Source: Stercorarius parasiticus (Eukaryota > Chordata > Aves > Charadriiformes > Stercorariidae). From it: a DNA stretch of 64,000 nucleotides. The DNA is taken from NCBI GenBank assembly GCA_013396915.1, contig VWZL01005037.1, positions 1,037,140 to 1,101,139 on the forward strand, read 5' to 3'. The notes beneath the pieces were generated by a model. The model was not told the DNA's origin, did not search any database, and saw only the letters and a list, made by a program, of their open reading frames with translations. Positions 48,235 through 61,620 of the stretch are shown piece after piece; position 1 is the first letter of the stretch, and each line of letters starts with the position of its first letter. The position numbers and the translations under genes are program-made.

Positions 48235-49038
48235 ACTGGCAGGAGATGAGAGCCCAGCAGGGAGGTCAGGGCTTCCTGAAGGAGCGGTGGGGAGGGAGAG
48301 ACATCCCCATGTAAACTAGAGAGTGGGAGACCTGTGCTGAGCTCCTGCCACAACATGTCCAGTCAAGCCACCCGGCAGCCTCCAGACATCCTTACCCAGG
48401 TCGCGACAGGGACTCTGCGTTTTCCCTTGAGCAGCGGATACAAGCAGCTGCCTTGAGTTAAACGTGAGCACCAAAATGGCAATACAGGACTGGGAACTTT
48501 TGTGCAGTGCCAGCCTAACCACTAATATTTCAGAAAGGGGTAAAAGAGATGGCTTTGTTAAGCCACTCTGCTATGGACTTAAAATACCCCAGCCTTGAGC
48601 GTAATACCCAGGATACCACCTGGAGCAGGACAGGTCCAGTCATCCTCAACCTTTATCTTGCCAGAATAGACCCTAACTCCCTTGAATTGCCACCCTAGTA
48701 TGTGGCTGCTTGCATTAAAGTGCATTAGTTTGTTCATTTATCCATGCCTCTGCTGCTCTGCTTCTGGAGGTGTGGGATGTTGGCTGGTGCTCCTTGGCAG
48801 TAACTCTGCCTGGATGTTGCCCACCTGCTTGTCTGTCTGTAGATGCCTGATATTTCGCCTGCTGTCACTCTGGCTGTATCTTTTCTTTCTTGTGCGGCAG
48901 CTGGCCTGGTGGTGGGTTGATTTGTTGCATGCAGTGCTTTTCCTCCCCTGACTGCATACCTTAGGTTACAAATTACGCTCTGAATTTTCCATTCCACAAG
49001 GATGCAAAGCAAAGACTGTTGAACGCAGCAGAAATCTC
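48235..49038. other. Non-coding stretch, moderately GC-rich
   Basis: Nothing recognised. The frames at 48682-48951 (plus) and 48734-49012 (minus) overlap and look like chance. Confidence 0.5.
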
Positions 49039-49092
49039 CTGCTGACTTCCGTGGGACACTGAATCATATCCTAAATCACTGATGCTATGGGG
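49039..49092. repeat. Probable ancient amniote repeat scrap
   Basis: CTGCTGACTTCCGTGGGAC followed by GAATCATATCCTAAATC resembles the dispersed sauropsid/amniote pattern in which a TTGACTTCAGTGGGA core leads to a GGATCAGGCCCTAA-type segment. Identification is tentative. Confidence 0.35.
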
Positions 49093-49619
49093 TTCACCAT
49101 AGAGTTTAGCTCTTTGCTCAAAATACCAAACGTCTGGGAATAGTTTCCAGTGAATTATATTTTCCTAGAAATGTCCCTGTGCCCTTATCGAGGTTTCTTA
49201 ACATTTCTGCTTCTAGGAATCACCTCCTCTTCTTTTAAGTACCACTCTTGAGAATGTGTCTTTAACAATTTCAGCCTGACGAATGTTCCTCCTCATAAAG
49301 CATCTTGGTCTGCATTTCACTTTGCAGTTTTTCCAGTGCAAACAGTTTCCTGCTGCTGAAGAAAGTGCTCTTCCAAGGAAGACATCCTTACTTTAGTCTT
49401 CTGGGAATGGATCTGAATTTTTGAAAGAGCAAACTTATCTGTTGGACCTTTTTAAAGAGTCGCTGGAGTTTCCAGATATCTTTGGGGCTCTTCTTTGTCC
49501 TCCCAGTAAATTCCAGAAGCCAGTGAGGTGCTCACCATTTTTTATTCCCTCCTTTTTATTTCATTGCTTCACAGAGGAGCTTGAGGTATTGGGAGAGTCT
49601 GTCCACAACTGAGTTCTCA

Positions 49620-49810
49620 GTGCATAGAGGTCCCTTAACAGTATTTCTTAAATAATTACAGGGTTCTATTATGCAGTCTTGTACCATGTGCGCCTTTGTA
49701 GTGGCCTTCTTGTGAAATTATTTCCGCTTTAATTAGTGGAGTGTCAACATTTGTCTTCTAACGATGGCTTTGGAAGAGGTTTAACACTAAGCTGTAAAAC
49801 ATCATCTGAA
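49620..49810. promoter_or_regulatory. Candidate conserved non-coding block
   Basis: Repeat-free, with CTTAAATAATTACAGG near 49647 and TTTCCGCTTTAATTAGTGG near 49720, plus a retained TAACGATGG. Homeodomain-type cores are dense. The inference is from texture only. Confidence 0.25.
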
Positions 49811-52309
49811 AACTGACAAGCGTTTTAGTCTAGAACCATGTTTCTAAAACTTCGGTGTAATGAGTTTGCTGTGAGGTCAGCAACAGAGACATCATACAGA
49901 TTTAGGTATTTGTTTTCTATTTCAATTAAGAAAAGTATATGTGACCAAAGTTAATCCATTGTAACACCAGCCTTGGAGCTTTTTGCATGTGTGCTGTCAA
50001 AGCTGGAGGAGGGCAGAAATAGGATGTCAGGATGGAGCCTCAGGACATGTGTGCTGGGGGCTATCCAGCCAAATAGGTGGGGTAGAGCCAATCTGTGATG
50101 CTGATGCCATGCACAGACCCCAGCTCCTCCTACCTTGCAGCACCACAGGCCGTGCAGAAAGCAACAACACTTGCAAAATTGAGGCTACTTCATTGCACTC
50201 ACAATTGTGAGGACGTTGCTTCCCAGCAGTCTCCGTTTTCAGACCACCTAAGCAATAAAATAACTTGCCTCACAAGAAGGCGGCAAATCTCATTTGCAAA
50301 TAATTGTAATGAAGTTTGAGACTTTCAGTTCTTGTAAGTAAGAAAATATCTAGCAATTGAACATAACAGAGATGATCTATGCTAAATCAATTTTATGTTC
50401 ATAAAAGCCATTCATGGACACTCATCATTAACCTTCCAGCAAAAAATTACATGGGTTTTTGGCTTCTACTCCACTATCTGCTTTATTACTTTAGGGGTAC
50501 ACACCTTGCCTCAAGGTCATGATTTTTAAATATTTTCAAGGGACTGGTGCTGATTGTCATTCATGAGGTCTGGTTGCCAAAATGTCCCAAATGTGTCAAT
50601 ATTAATTTAAGTATTACGATGATAAAATAGATGAAGTTCGGTTTGAGGGTTTTTTTGGTTGAGTGGTTGGTTTGGGGTTTTTTCGCCCTACAAGGTTTTG
50701 CCGATACGTTATGCTTACTAATTTAGATAATGTGGTGGTAAATGTAGTTTCAGATAACAGTGTCAACTGATACATGTTTTTTAAGATACGAAGCACATAA
50801 AAAAATGAAGTTTCCACAGTTGGGCTATTGTGAAACTGAGCTAGAAGGTAAAGTACCTGCAGGATGGATATACTCTTGCTCCCTATCTAACAAACAGGCT
50901 TGCACTTTTCATAATTACAGCAGGTTCTGCAGAGTGTGTGACGCCCTTCACAGGTTAAACAGTTTGAGTATATTACCTCAGGAGCAAAAGGTCAACTCTG
51001 CCAGTTTTGTAAAAGACAGTTGTTGGGAATCCTGTGGACACACGCTCTAGCTCATCCATGCCAGTCAAGACAGAAATTTGTTGGTACACTCCCAAGACTA
51101 GACTAAGGAAATACGATGAACATTGACTTGAAAACAGAACTTACCAAGTTAAAAACAACAACAAAAACCCCAAACAGGTTGAGTGGGACCTACTCCTTTT
51201 GAAAGAGGACCTAAAATGCGGTGGGTGATTGAGGGATAGAAAACTAAAGTCCCTTTCTTCAGCCATAGGTTGACTTTATCACTTGAAAAATATACAAAAT
51301 TCAATGTAATTGGATTTAAGTTAAAAATAATTGATACGTGTATGCTACTATGGAAATCAAACTTTCTGAAACTTTTTTTTAAAAAAAAACCAAAACTTCT
51401 CCAAAAATATTAATTCAATACTTTAGGAAAAATATGGAATTCCAAAAAGGTAAACAACATCAAAGGCTGTTTTAACTAGCAGGCTTAGATACTCCCCTTG
51501 TTTTCTAGATATTCCCACTATGACAAGGGAAGAAAACAGAGGTACAGTACAATTGCTGATGAATGAGAAAGAAAATCAAAAGTAGGGCAAGAAGTCTTAT
51601 ACACAATTGATGAAAACTTTACCTGCTTCACCTGACACTTCACTATTGACTTTATATAATGTGGAAAACAATCATAACAGAAATAGTAATATACAGTATC
51701 AGTAACTGAAAGCAGCACAAATTGAGTGCAAACAACATGAAAAGAGAAAGTCACCAGTCCAGTTAGTCAATAAAGATCACAATTTTCAAGGAACATGCTT
51801 GAATCACTGTTATTAATCAGGCTCCCAATTTACAACAGATGATATTGTGCCATCGGTGATTGATAATCCTGTCGGGCATAATGTCGGTTCTTCCTTGAAC
51901 CATGAAGACACAGTTTGTGTGTATTTGAGAACTCATAGACTGGTGAGCTCCACAGTTCACCAGCTGCCCAAATTACTTTCTATTGAAAAAAATGCTTTTG
52001 TTTGGGGGATGGGAGGAACCCATTCATAATATTTCTCAGTTCTTTTCTTTTTTTTCTTTTTTGAGGTATGGAGGTGAATTTGCAGCATATTGAACATAAA
52101 CATAAAAGCTATTAGAAGCAATTGTTCTATAATAAAACATAATGTTGCTAGAGCACAAACATCTGCCACTCATGCAGACATCATCCTGTAAACCCATCTA
52201 ACTAACTCCATTTTCCCTTCTGATTGTATCAGGGTAGCTTGCGGCATGACAGTGATTTGAGTGACAGACGTCCAACCTGGAACACTGCTATGCATACTTA
52301 TGTTTGTTT
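49811..52309. other. AT-rich non-coding stretch
   Basis: Nothing recognised beyond short A and T runs. The frames are chance-sized. Confidence 0.55.
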
Positions 52310-52530
52310 ACAGGGCCTCATCACGCCTGAAAGATGTAAATTTTAAAATTTGCTTTTATTGAGAAAAAGAATGACGAGGAAAAGGTTGTTACCTTGGAAT
52401 GCAGAGTCAAAGTTATTGTAGAGCTGTGGCTTTCATAAAAATGTTACCAAGTTTTTAAATTGACTTTTTGGCTTTCAAATGAAAAAGAGCATGAATAATT
52501 TAAATGTAGGCCACAGTTTCTATATTAAAA
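52310..52530. promoter_or_regulatory. Candidate conserved non-coding block
   Basis: Repeat-free AT-rich sequence with TTTTAAAATTTGC and palindromic AAATTTAAA-like words, AATGACGAGG, GTCAAAGTTATTG and GAATAATTTAAATG. It resembles developmental enhancers. No alignment was available. Confidence 0.25.
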
Positions 52531-54479
52531 CCATACTATACCAAAACAACAGAAGAGACAACACTCACAACACATCTTAACTTAATCCTCCTCCTCCCAG
52601 TCTTTGATTGCGATCTTCAAAACAGCTATAGAACCTCTATATTAAAGGCAGATTTTCCCTATCGTCCTATTAAATTATCGTTAGATTTCTGGAACGCAAC
52701 CTTAGTAAGTTTCATCAATGAGATTTTAATTTTTGTATGTGTCCTCAGTGCCACAATGAAAATTGGCTAGTTATTTAAAACTTCTAGACACAGAGCACTG
52801 GAGACTTTTCCATGCAAAATGTTTTTCAATTTTTCTGTTATGCATCTATTATAACAAATCAATTCCCAATCATGACATGCCTGTGAAGAATCAGACAGTT
52901 TTGCTTGTGGTATGGGTATGGCAATCCCAATGCTTACACTTTCATTTCCGTCCTATTTGACCATGTCTGTAGTTTCTTTGTCGTGTACCAGATGTAGTGG
53001 GTCACATATCCTGTACAAACAAAGCTTTCTGCCCTGAGATCTGCAATGTAGGCGAAATATAGTCCCTCGCCAATAAAACCATGCTCTCTCTTTAATGATA
53101 CCAATCTGTAAGTTGGCATTTTGCATTATGTGCTTATTTGTCAAGGAGTAAATTGATTTGTTCGAGTGAGAAAGAGAATAATGTGCAACCTAATAATCTT
53201 GAACTACTGTAGTGTATGACAGAAAGGTTTCGGTGCTTATTTTCCAAAGGCCACGCTCTCATTTCCAATCTGTGCTCTTTGACCTGAAATAAAAAAAAGA
53301 AGGGGAAAGAAATTTCTACCTGATCACTGTTTCCCTATCCTTGGTCCTCTAATCAGGTGTCCATCAGGCAATCGGCATGGTCAGCTGACTCTTTCAAAAC
53401 GGCATCCATTTTCTCTTTCTTGCTCCTGGCTTTCTGTAGAGGTAGCCTGGGTTGACCAGAGAAAGGTAGGTGAAGTGTCGGTGAATGTCTTGGGAAGGCT
53501 CTCTGGATGGAGTTTTTTACAGAGCAGGAAAGCAAGCTGTCACGATTCAAGTTACTAGGGAAAAAGTTAACTAAATGGTAGTAATGTTGAATTGATTTTA
53601 ACCATTAGTTTTAAATTAGAGATGCAATCTTTATATGATGAGCCTGAATATTGCATCTTAAACGTTTGTCCAGGATACTGGCACAACAAATATTCATAAC
53701 TATATCTGACTGTACTTTTTTGTGATAACCACTGATTCCGTGATAACAGTGCTCCTTTCCACAGAAATAAAAAGCTTTTTGTCTTCAACAATTTTTCATT
53801 TTGAAGTCTGTGTTACCTTAAATCAGGTACTAGATGACTAGTGTCTCATTTTCCCATAGTAATAATAAAGCAGACATCCCCAGTGGCTTCCTCCTCCTCA
53901 GATCTCACTGATTTATGGCCAATTCTGGAGCACAGGTTTCTGTCATGTCTATTACTTATTTTATTTCTTTTATATTATTGTTACTGTTGTGCTAGAGCAT
54001 GGAGTATCTTGTTGTGCACCCTATGGGCACTGGTTAAAAAAAGAAAAGACTGTCCTTTCCTTGGCAACTTTAAAATTACTCCATCCGAAGATAGAAACTG
54101 TGTGAGGAAAACTAAAACCATTGCAAGAAATAACAATGTAATAGTGAAATGATTATGCTTCCCATCAGAGAGGTAGTCCAAAATGTGAAAATGTCATCAA
54201 GTACCTTGGGAAAGACGTTTTTTGAAATTACAGCCAGATCTACACTTCAGCCAACAGAGCTGGCAAAATGAGATGTACTCTGACTGTACAGAGAAAAATG
54301 GAGATCTCTTAAATATCTTGTAGTCTGAGGGGGAAACTATGGAGTTGCAATTTTGTGATTGAATTAAACTGTTCCATTTCCTAATTTTATTACAGGCTTT
54401 TGTCAGAGGAATGACTAAATGTCTGCTTATTAGTCCTGATCTCAATCTTTATCTCAGGAGACTTTTATCATAATGAGTG
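52531..54479. other. AT-rich non-coding stretch
   Basis: No gene or repeat family recognised. Confidence 0.55.
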
Positions 54480-55290
54480 TTAATTCTATGAAATTAATTG
54501 AGAGGTTGTTATTTTCATCTCTAAATGGTGTGTATCTTTGATTGACTGGTCAATGACAAGTCTCTTCTCATTTTCCACTATAATAAGGCTATGAAAAGGA
54601 AAAGAAGTGGAAGAGTTGGCCAATTAAGTTACACAATAATGACAAGGTCAGGCCAAAGAGAGTACATTGTGGTAGTTTACAAATTACTAAGACATTTGGG
54701 TTTTTCATGTTCCTGACAGAAATTGTAATGAAAATAGAAAGTGACACATGAATCCATTAGTGTGACAGCACAATAAAAGGGAGGAGAAATAATTTTAAGC
54801 ATACAAGTATACATCAAAATAATTTGAAGGGATCAGAGACAAACCCACAAGAGAATTCTGACTCTTTCCAAAATAAGACGATATACCATAGAAAATATAC
54901 ATTCCCCATTTCCTCCTAAATCCATGTCTTTCACAGTTAGTTTCCTGTATTTCAGGAAAGTTTTTCCTTGCTTTATCTCTTCGATCTGCCCTATCTCTGA
55001 GTAAGAGCTTTGAGTCATGTAAAGATGGTTCTATTCATTGAAATCTTGTGATGTTGGTTCCTCCTGCTGTAATGAATTTGTGTTGCTTTGCCAAGGAAAG
55101 AGCAGCTCTCATCATCAAAAATGTGTGAAGCTGTGCCAGTAAAAAGTGACATGTTTATAAATAAGGAACAATGTAGTCATATTGAACCTATGCCTGCAAA
55201 CATCCTGCATATTACATCATTCTTGTTGAAGCGCTTTACCCAATAGTCTTATGGGACTCATTTGTTGAAAAAGAAAGAACAGGGCTCCTG
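54480..55290. promoter_or_regulatory. Candidate conserved non-coding blocks
   Basis: Two repeat-free parts (about 54480-54790 and 55010-55290) have dense TAAT/ATTA cores, a TTGATTGACTGG near 54539, GGCCAATTAAG near 54619 and GCCAATAG-like words. A less distinctive stretch lies between them. Enhancer function is inference. Confidence 0.28.
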
Positions 55291-56964
55291 TCTTAAAGTT
55301 TAGCAAAAACAAAAAAGCTTGGAGGAGGAGATTTTTACCACTAACTCTTTCCAGTGTTTTCTGTGGGCAAAGTAACAATCATGCACTTTGTTAAACGTTG
55401 TGTTAAACAACTATTGTGAAGGATTTGTTCTATTTTACCTTTATAAAATAAGAAAAAAATATTACTTCATCTGAACATGTTATCAAATTACATATATGAC
55501 CTCTTCAAACATCTGGGGTACTCTAAGTTCTTTAACAATAGAATTAGTATTGCCCATTAATTATCTTGTACAATACCTGCATAGAAATCTCATATGAATG
55601 GATGACAATGATCTAACCATAATGTATTAAGTGCATGGTCAAAGAAGGAAAAAAGCCAGCTTCATGCTGACTTTCCCCGAGATCCTTGCTTCAAATTAAG
55701 ATGATCCCTAAAACACATAGGGAAGTTAAGGGATATTTTAAAGTACGTTGCATGGGAGAGATCCTTCCAAGCCTGCTGTGCTATACCAGTGCATTTCACT
55801 CCGCACCTACCCAAAGCCTTTCTTTCAGGCCCACACTGCAATCTTCCCAATGACTGTGGGCGGCATACCTCTGTCTACATCAAAGAAATCTCCAGCTGTC
55901 CTGTTAAAATAGCTCTTCATTCTCTTGGCACTGATGGCACAGTACAAAGGAGAAAGCCAGGGTCAAACTTCAGTACCACATTGAAGAATGTTCTCACACC
56001 GATGCTCAGCTTATGCAAGTACAGCAGCCTTATCTGAGGACCTTAGATTATTTTGTAAAAACAGAGCAAAACTAAGTGTTTTATTTGCAGACCTTGACTC
56101 CATCTAATGCAACTATGTGCCGCCCAATATTGAGTTCCCAAAGAAGGGATCTCTTATGTCTGTTCTTGCCAAGGAATCTCTGTGGTCTTGCACACAGTAT
56201 GGCTGCTGCACTAACAACCAGTTGTTTTCTGAATGCTCTGGACCAATATCATCACTTTCCCCGCTCTTTTTTGATGCCTTATGTAAATGTGGTGAATTAG
56301 CCTTGCTGCTACTGTTGCAGTGTTTTAAAATAACAGGATACACAGCTTTCGGCAAGCTGAGTCTGTAACACATCCCATAGAAGCTGACACATTAGGGTTT
56401 TAGGTTTCAGACTGTTTAGTTATCTCCTGTTCTTGTGATAGCAAATTTTGGGGGATGTTGACACCTTGTCTTTCAGTTTCTCCCTCTCACTGTCATCCTT
56501 TCTTGCATTGTGGGAATGAAGAAGAAACTTTCCATCCTGTGTCTCTGAGCAGATCGCAGCAGATCTCTGAGTGATTCCCTTAAGACAGCTCATGAGTTCT
56601 CTGGCAAAGGAAGAATGAATTCATGTGGATTTTTTCCTGGTTTAATATTAAAAAGGCAATACATCTATTTATGTGTCATCATCAAAATTCATCATCTTCA
56701 TCCAGATTTTGTATGTCTGTTCACTGAACACACTTGGTATCCCCAAATAGTATTTGATAAATCTGCTCTTCTAGGAGATGCTGTTACTTCTAAGAAAAGG
56801 ATATTAATGTGCTGTCTTTGTCTCTTACTATGAATTTGAGAACCTGATCAGGGTAAAGATGATCAAGCATCAGAAAAGTTTAGAGCTGCAATGAATCTAA
56901 TTTTTTTTTCACCTAGGAAATTTCTGAGGTGTTTTAGAAAATGCATGGTAAGCTCTGGCCTCCA
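55291..56964. other. AT-rich non-coding stretch
   Basis: Frames at 55789-56037, 56076-56300 and 56113-56373 overlap on both strands without recognisable domains. Nothing else was seen. Confidence 0.5.
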
Positions 56965-57346
56965 AATCACAGAGTAGTTGAGGTGGGCAGGGACCTCTGG
57001 CGATCATCTAGTGCAACCTTCTGCTAAAAGCAGGGTCAGCTAGAGCCGGTTGCTCAGGGCATGGTCCATTGGATTTTTAATATCTGCAAGGGTGGAGACT
57101 CCTCACCCTTTCTGGGCAACCTGTTCCTGCATTGAATCAGTTGCACAGGAAACAAAAAAGTGTTTTCTTACGTTTGAATGGAATTTCCATTGAATGGAAT
57201 TACCTTCTTTACTCCCTCTCATCGGTATTTATACATGTTGGTTAGATTCCCCTGTGCCATCTCTTCTCCAGGCTGAACAGTCCCAGCTCTCAGTGTCTCT
57301 TCATGTAGCAGACGCCCCAGTCCATCGATCGTGGTTCTTTGCTGAT
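56965..57346 (-). mobile_element. CR1 retroposon, truncated 3' end
   Basis: This is the minus-strand copy of the CR1 3' region. Reading the plus strand from its 3' end, the landmarks are AATCACAGAGTAGTTGAGG at 56965, AGGGACCTCTGG with ATCATCTAGTGCAACC after it, CTGGGCAACCTGTTCC at 57112-57127, a poly(A)-flanked AAGTGTTTTCTTA, a TTTACTCCCTCTCATC...TATTTATACA segment, and CTTCTCCAGGCTGAACAG at 57263-57280. These are hallmark CR1 words in birds. Roughly 70-80 bp expected between TGGAATT and TTCTTTACTCCC is missing. The 12-mer TTGAATGGAATT is present twice at that junction (57174-57185 and 57190-57201). The left end lacks a clear run of the usual 8-bp terminal repeats. Strong 5' truncation is normal for CR1. 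Subfamily is uncertain. Confidence 0.93.
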
Positions 57347-58262
57347 ACTTATTAATGTTAGGGATCTATGTGTTACCAAATTAGAGACCAGTTAAGACCA
57401 CAGCCCAGGCAAGTTTATGCTTTCTCTGGAGAGAAAGGGACATCCCTGGAGCTTTTTAGATTGCACAGGATGGAATTTTTACATTGAAATGGGGAAGATT
57501 TGTCTAACAATTTCCATGTAAATGCTGTTCTCAGAAAACCATGATCTATACTCTTGATAAATGAATTCACCCATGCTTCCCCCAGAGTAAAGAGGCACAG
57601 ATTAGGTAATGTTTTTACCAAAACCTTATTTGATTTTATCTTAGACGTAAGAAAGCACTTTTCCCTCCAAACAGTAGAAGAGTAAGAGATGGATCACGAA
57701 CTCAGCTTGAAGGGATAAAATATGCCTCAACTAACCAAAAAGTTGGTTTGCAGTGTTCCTATCTAAGTCATATACTGATGGCAAGAATGATCTATCACAA
57801 CGTATATCTACAGAGTAATTTACGTTTATACTCATCCAGATGTCAGGAACCTAACACAAAAAGAGAAGGTATGAGTAGAAGAGTAGATGGCAGAATCACT
57901 TACACAACCCGAGCTTTCTGACCCTTAGTTTTCCTGCTGAACACTGGCCTCTTGTAGGCATTCTTTGAATTATTTTTTCATAAATAATGTTAGTTAGATG
58001 CTTACTGAATACTCAATTGTCTTCTCACAGCTACTGGACTGCAGTAAAGAATATTCTTTCTCCCAGGCAAGGCTGATAAAGAATGCAAAAAGGCAGCATA
58101 TCTCAATTCTCTGTCACTGCTGGCTTCTTGAGCGTGAGCTGACACACACCATGGACTTTGAAGATACAATGATTGAATCTGTGCAGAGTGGTGGGAAAAG
58201 ATGTTGGAATTCTATAACCTAACATTGTCCTTAACAGTGACTAATATAGGACATTAAAATTC
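57347..58262. other. AT-rich non-coding stretch
   Basis: Nothing recognised. Confidence 0.55.
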
Positions 58263-58284
58263 ACCATGAGTGAGAACTCATGGT
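58263..58284. repeat. Perfect 9-bp hairpin with GAGA loop
   Basis: ACCATGAGT (58263-58271) pairs fully with ACTCATGGT (58276-58284) around GAGA. It is short and possibly a chance inverted repeat. Confidence 0.85.
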
Positions 58285-59439
58285 TAAATGTGTTAAAGTT
58301 GTTTTTTCTCTAAAATATGTTTTATAGGATTTTTTTTTTTATAAATAAAAACAGAATAGGGCATAAAACAATGTTGCAAGCCAGTGTCACTGTACAGTGT
58401 GAAGTATAATTGATGCACTGTGACAGAGAAGGCAAAAAGTATGCCCAAGGATCAATTTCTTACTAAATTGACTAACAGGACAGCAAAAGCCATGGAAAAA
58501 ACTGGGAACACTGCTTATGATAGATATTTTATTTATATTCAAATATGCTACCACTTTTGTACTCTCACTAAGCCTAACACACACAATATTTGCAAAAACA
58601 TCTGTTTCTCCCATTCTTCAGTTCAATATTCTTCACTGCTATGTTCTTGTCCCCCATACAATCAGTGATTTTAATTATTTCCATTATCATGTACTCAGCT
58701 GAGTTTAGTTTCAGTAGATTAGACTGAATCCAGTTTGCTTTCATTATTTTCTATTTGTTCCACTTATTGCAAATTGTTCTCTTTGGTTGTTATTATTTTC
58801 CATTACACTCTTTGAATTCTATGAATCCTTTCTTGGAATACCCAGCAATGCACATATTTGAACTAAGTCTGTTTTCACTAGTTGTTCTATGCCTTTAGTT
58901 TTCACTGCAAAAAACACAGCCCAAATGACAACATAGTTTAATCCCTCTATTCTAAAAACTAATACTGAGTAGCTATTTTCCTTAGACATCACTGAGGGGG
59001 AGGGAATTGCATACCTTTCATATGCAACTGTTCCACCATCATTTTCGGTCCTCCTCTGCTACAGTATTATTTCTTAATATTGAAGATGATGCCGTCTTTT
59101 TTAACCTCCTCATGCAAAGCTTATGTATGCATTACCTACCTCTTGCTTACAATGTGGTGTGAGCCTGCAGAAATTCATCTGGTTCCCTTAGCGGGGAAAT
59201 GCAGATGTGGGGCTCAGCCATAAACCCTCCTCCAAAAGGCAACAGAAGACCCTCAAGCAAAGCAATGTCCCTTCTGAGACCACCACATGGCACACCTAAC
59301 AATGTAGAAACAGCCGTGGATCTGGTTTTCCTCAGGCACGTGAGATACATAAACTTTTGTGTCTGTCTGTGGCTGTCCTCTTCCCTTAGGTGGCTGTTTT
59401 CTGAGTGCTGGTAGCTAAATGTCTGTGTCTGTACAGTCT
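58285..59439. other. AT-rich non-coding stretch
   Basis: A T run occurs near 58330-58340. The frames are small. Nothing recognised. Confidence 0.55.
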
Positions 59440-59530
59440 GCTCCATCTGCTTTTGAACTGCAGTGGGACATTAGGCACCTGCTGCCCACCTGCAAAAGTC
59501 TCTGTCTCAAGAGTTTTGATTTCTAGAGCT
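59440..59530 (-). repeat. Probable ancient amniote repeat scrap
   Basis: On the minus strand, GTGGGCAGCAGGTGCCTAAT followed by GTCCCACTGCAGTTCAAAAG resembles the sauropsid pattern GGTGCCTAAATCCCACTGAAG. Recognition is by recalled pattern and is tentative. The surrounding 59160-59640 is somewhat richer in G and C and could all belong to one old insertion. Confidence 0.35.
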
Positions 59531-61019
59531 TGATGCCTCACCTTCTCCAACTGGTGCAAGACAAGGGTCCTGACAGCCCACCTGCATCGTAAAATACAGC
59601 CGCAGCTCACAGCCTAAGCAGCAGTCTCTCCTGGCCAGGAGAGAGTTGGTTCCTCAAAGCAGACAACTACAAACAAATTACTCCACCAGCTACTGCAGCT
59701 CCCTTGCCAATCTTACACGAGATCAAAATTCCCAGCTTAGCTGCCAGAGCTTTTTCTTAGTATAACCGAAGCTCTACATCTTCTATTTAAAACAGAATTT
59801 AAACTACACGGGTTATTTGCTTATAAAATACATTTTGCAAAGATGGATCCAGGAAGGCTTTGGTGATAAATACTGGGTCATTGCTTATTCTCATTTTCTA
59901 AGCACTGAAACTTTTTGCATGGTACGGCACCCGTTGCCATAGCTGTTGTGGATTTCTGGCATCCCATATAATAGTAATTTAATATCTGTAACAAGAACTA
60001 AGAGGAAAAGGTGCACTGTATGTAAAGGAAGTCAAAATTTCCTCAGAAATAATTGTTTCAAGTGATAAAAGAAGTTGAAAATGTGCCATAGCAATGCATA
60101 GCTTTATCTTGCTTCGGAGCAGACAGAATTGACTGGCTGGGGTTAGCACAGCACAAGTCATCTCAGGTAGATAAATAATGAATGTCACCATTAAAAAATT
60201 ATCTTCTGTGTGACAGTCAACGAAGTATGAATGGAAATTCAGTGTCATAAAAATGTAAGAGAGCGGATTCAAGAGCAGAGAGGCATTTCCGTGCAGATAT
60301 TGCTAATGTTTTGGTGTGAGGTAGTTTCAAGCAACAAGTACTGGGTGTGCCAGTAGTGATTCAGCTCGGTCCTTTTCCTATCACACTGCAAAATGAGGTC
60401 ATTGGAAGCAAGGAACAGACAAATGACAGCATTTCCCTGCAAATAGCAATGAATCTTGATTATACTTTCAGCTCCAGGCACACTCAAACTTGTGGATGTG
60501 CCGAGTCCTTGAAGGCAGCTTGGCTGCCGCAGACGCGCAGACCTGCCCAGTAGCTGCTGTGAGGTGCAGAGGGGAAAGCACCAAATTCTACACGTCAGCA
60601 TTTTGTTAATGCATACGTAGAGTAAATATACACATTTTTATACCTGTGAGATATCTTAGCATTACACTGATATTCAGTAATTGATGGTAAGAAGAAACTC
60701 TAAAATTTGGAAACTGTTCTTTTTCAAATATTATGCTTTTCTTGTTCAAAAGCGCATGACTCATTTTTTCTGATCCTGTTCTTCCTCCTTGAAGGCCTGC
60801 TGTTACTATTTCATTATCTTTTTAATTGTCTGCATCTATTGGCTTAAAAGCCAAAACACTGGTCTTTAAGTGTACAATATCTAACATCAAAATTCATACT
60901 AATTGCAACAGAACAATAACATAATCATAACATAGCAAGAACTGGCAAATTTGCATTAATCAGATCAGGTCACTGCTGTATAGCTGTAAGCAAAACTGTC
61001 TCACAAACTCGCATCACTT
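59531..61019. other. AT-rich non-coding stretch
   Basis: A perfect inverted octamer ATTTGCAT is at 60948-60955. A short CpG-bearing patch (GCCGCAGACGCGCAGACC) lies near 60525. No gene recognised. Confidence 0.5.
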
Positions 61020-61620
61020 CTCCCGGGAATTACTGCTTTGTTGGCAGCAGCTTGCACACAAGAACAACCGATCAGTGCAAGTTTGTCTTAGCGAGGCGTG
61101 CCATCGCACTGCAATGAAGTGTGCTGCTAAAGATAAGTAGGTGGATCAGCGTTGTCTGAAGGACCAGGCATAAACATTAACCTGCCAATTTCCTAAGTGA
61201 GTCAAAACAGGTTGTGATGGGCTAATTTACAAATGCAAGCTTCTGACAAGACGCCCAATTTCTGTCCCGTAAACTGTGCCACTTGGCAAGAAGGGAAATA
61301 GATGAGAAAGGGCAAGAGGGAGTGTTTAAGTTTCCATGTCTCTTTAAAGGGGAGGAAAGGGCAATTTAACTTTGAGAGTGCGCTAAGAGGGTTAATTCAG
61401 GAGAAGTTCTGCAATTTATTCTCGTTCTCTGTAATGTTGGACCTTAGGGCTTAATGTAATGGAATGTGATTTAGAGTTCTGAATGTGCTAATTTTGTAAT
61501 TCAGGTGTCCTGTGGAGAGGCTGTGTTCATGCCAGCTGTCTGGGGAATTAAATGCAGCTGATTTGTGTTGGGGAAAATGTGTGGTTTGCTTCAGGCCAAA
61601 ATTGTTGTAAAATTTTAACC
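61020..61620. promoter_or_regulatory. Candidate conserved enhancer-like block
   Basis: About 600 bp of repeat-free sequence with a perfect AP-1-type TGAGTCA at 61198-61204. It also has GGGCTAATTTACAAATGCAAG, a GCCCAATT CCAAT-type core, GGGTTAATTCAGG, GTGCTAATTTTG and CAGCTG-containing words. CpGs such as AGGCGTGCC, ATCGCAC and AGACGCCC are retained. This is the densest motif block in the right half of the window. Deep conservation is a guess from texture. Confidence 0.32.
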
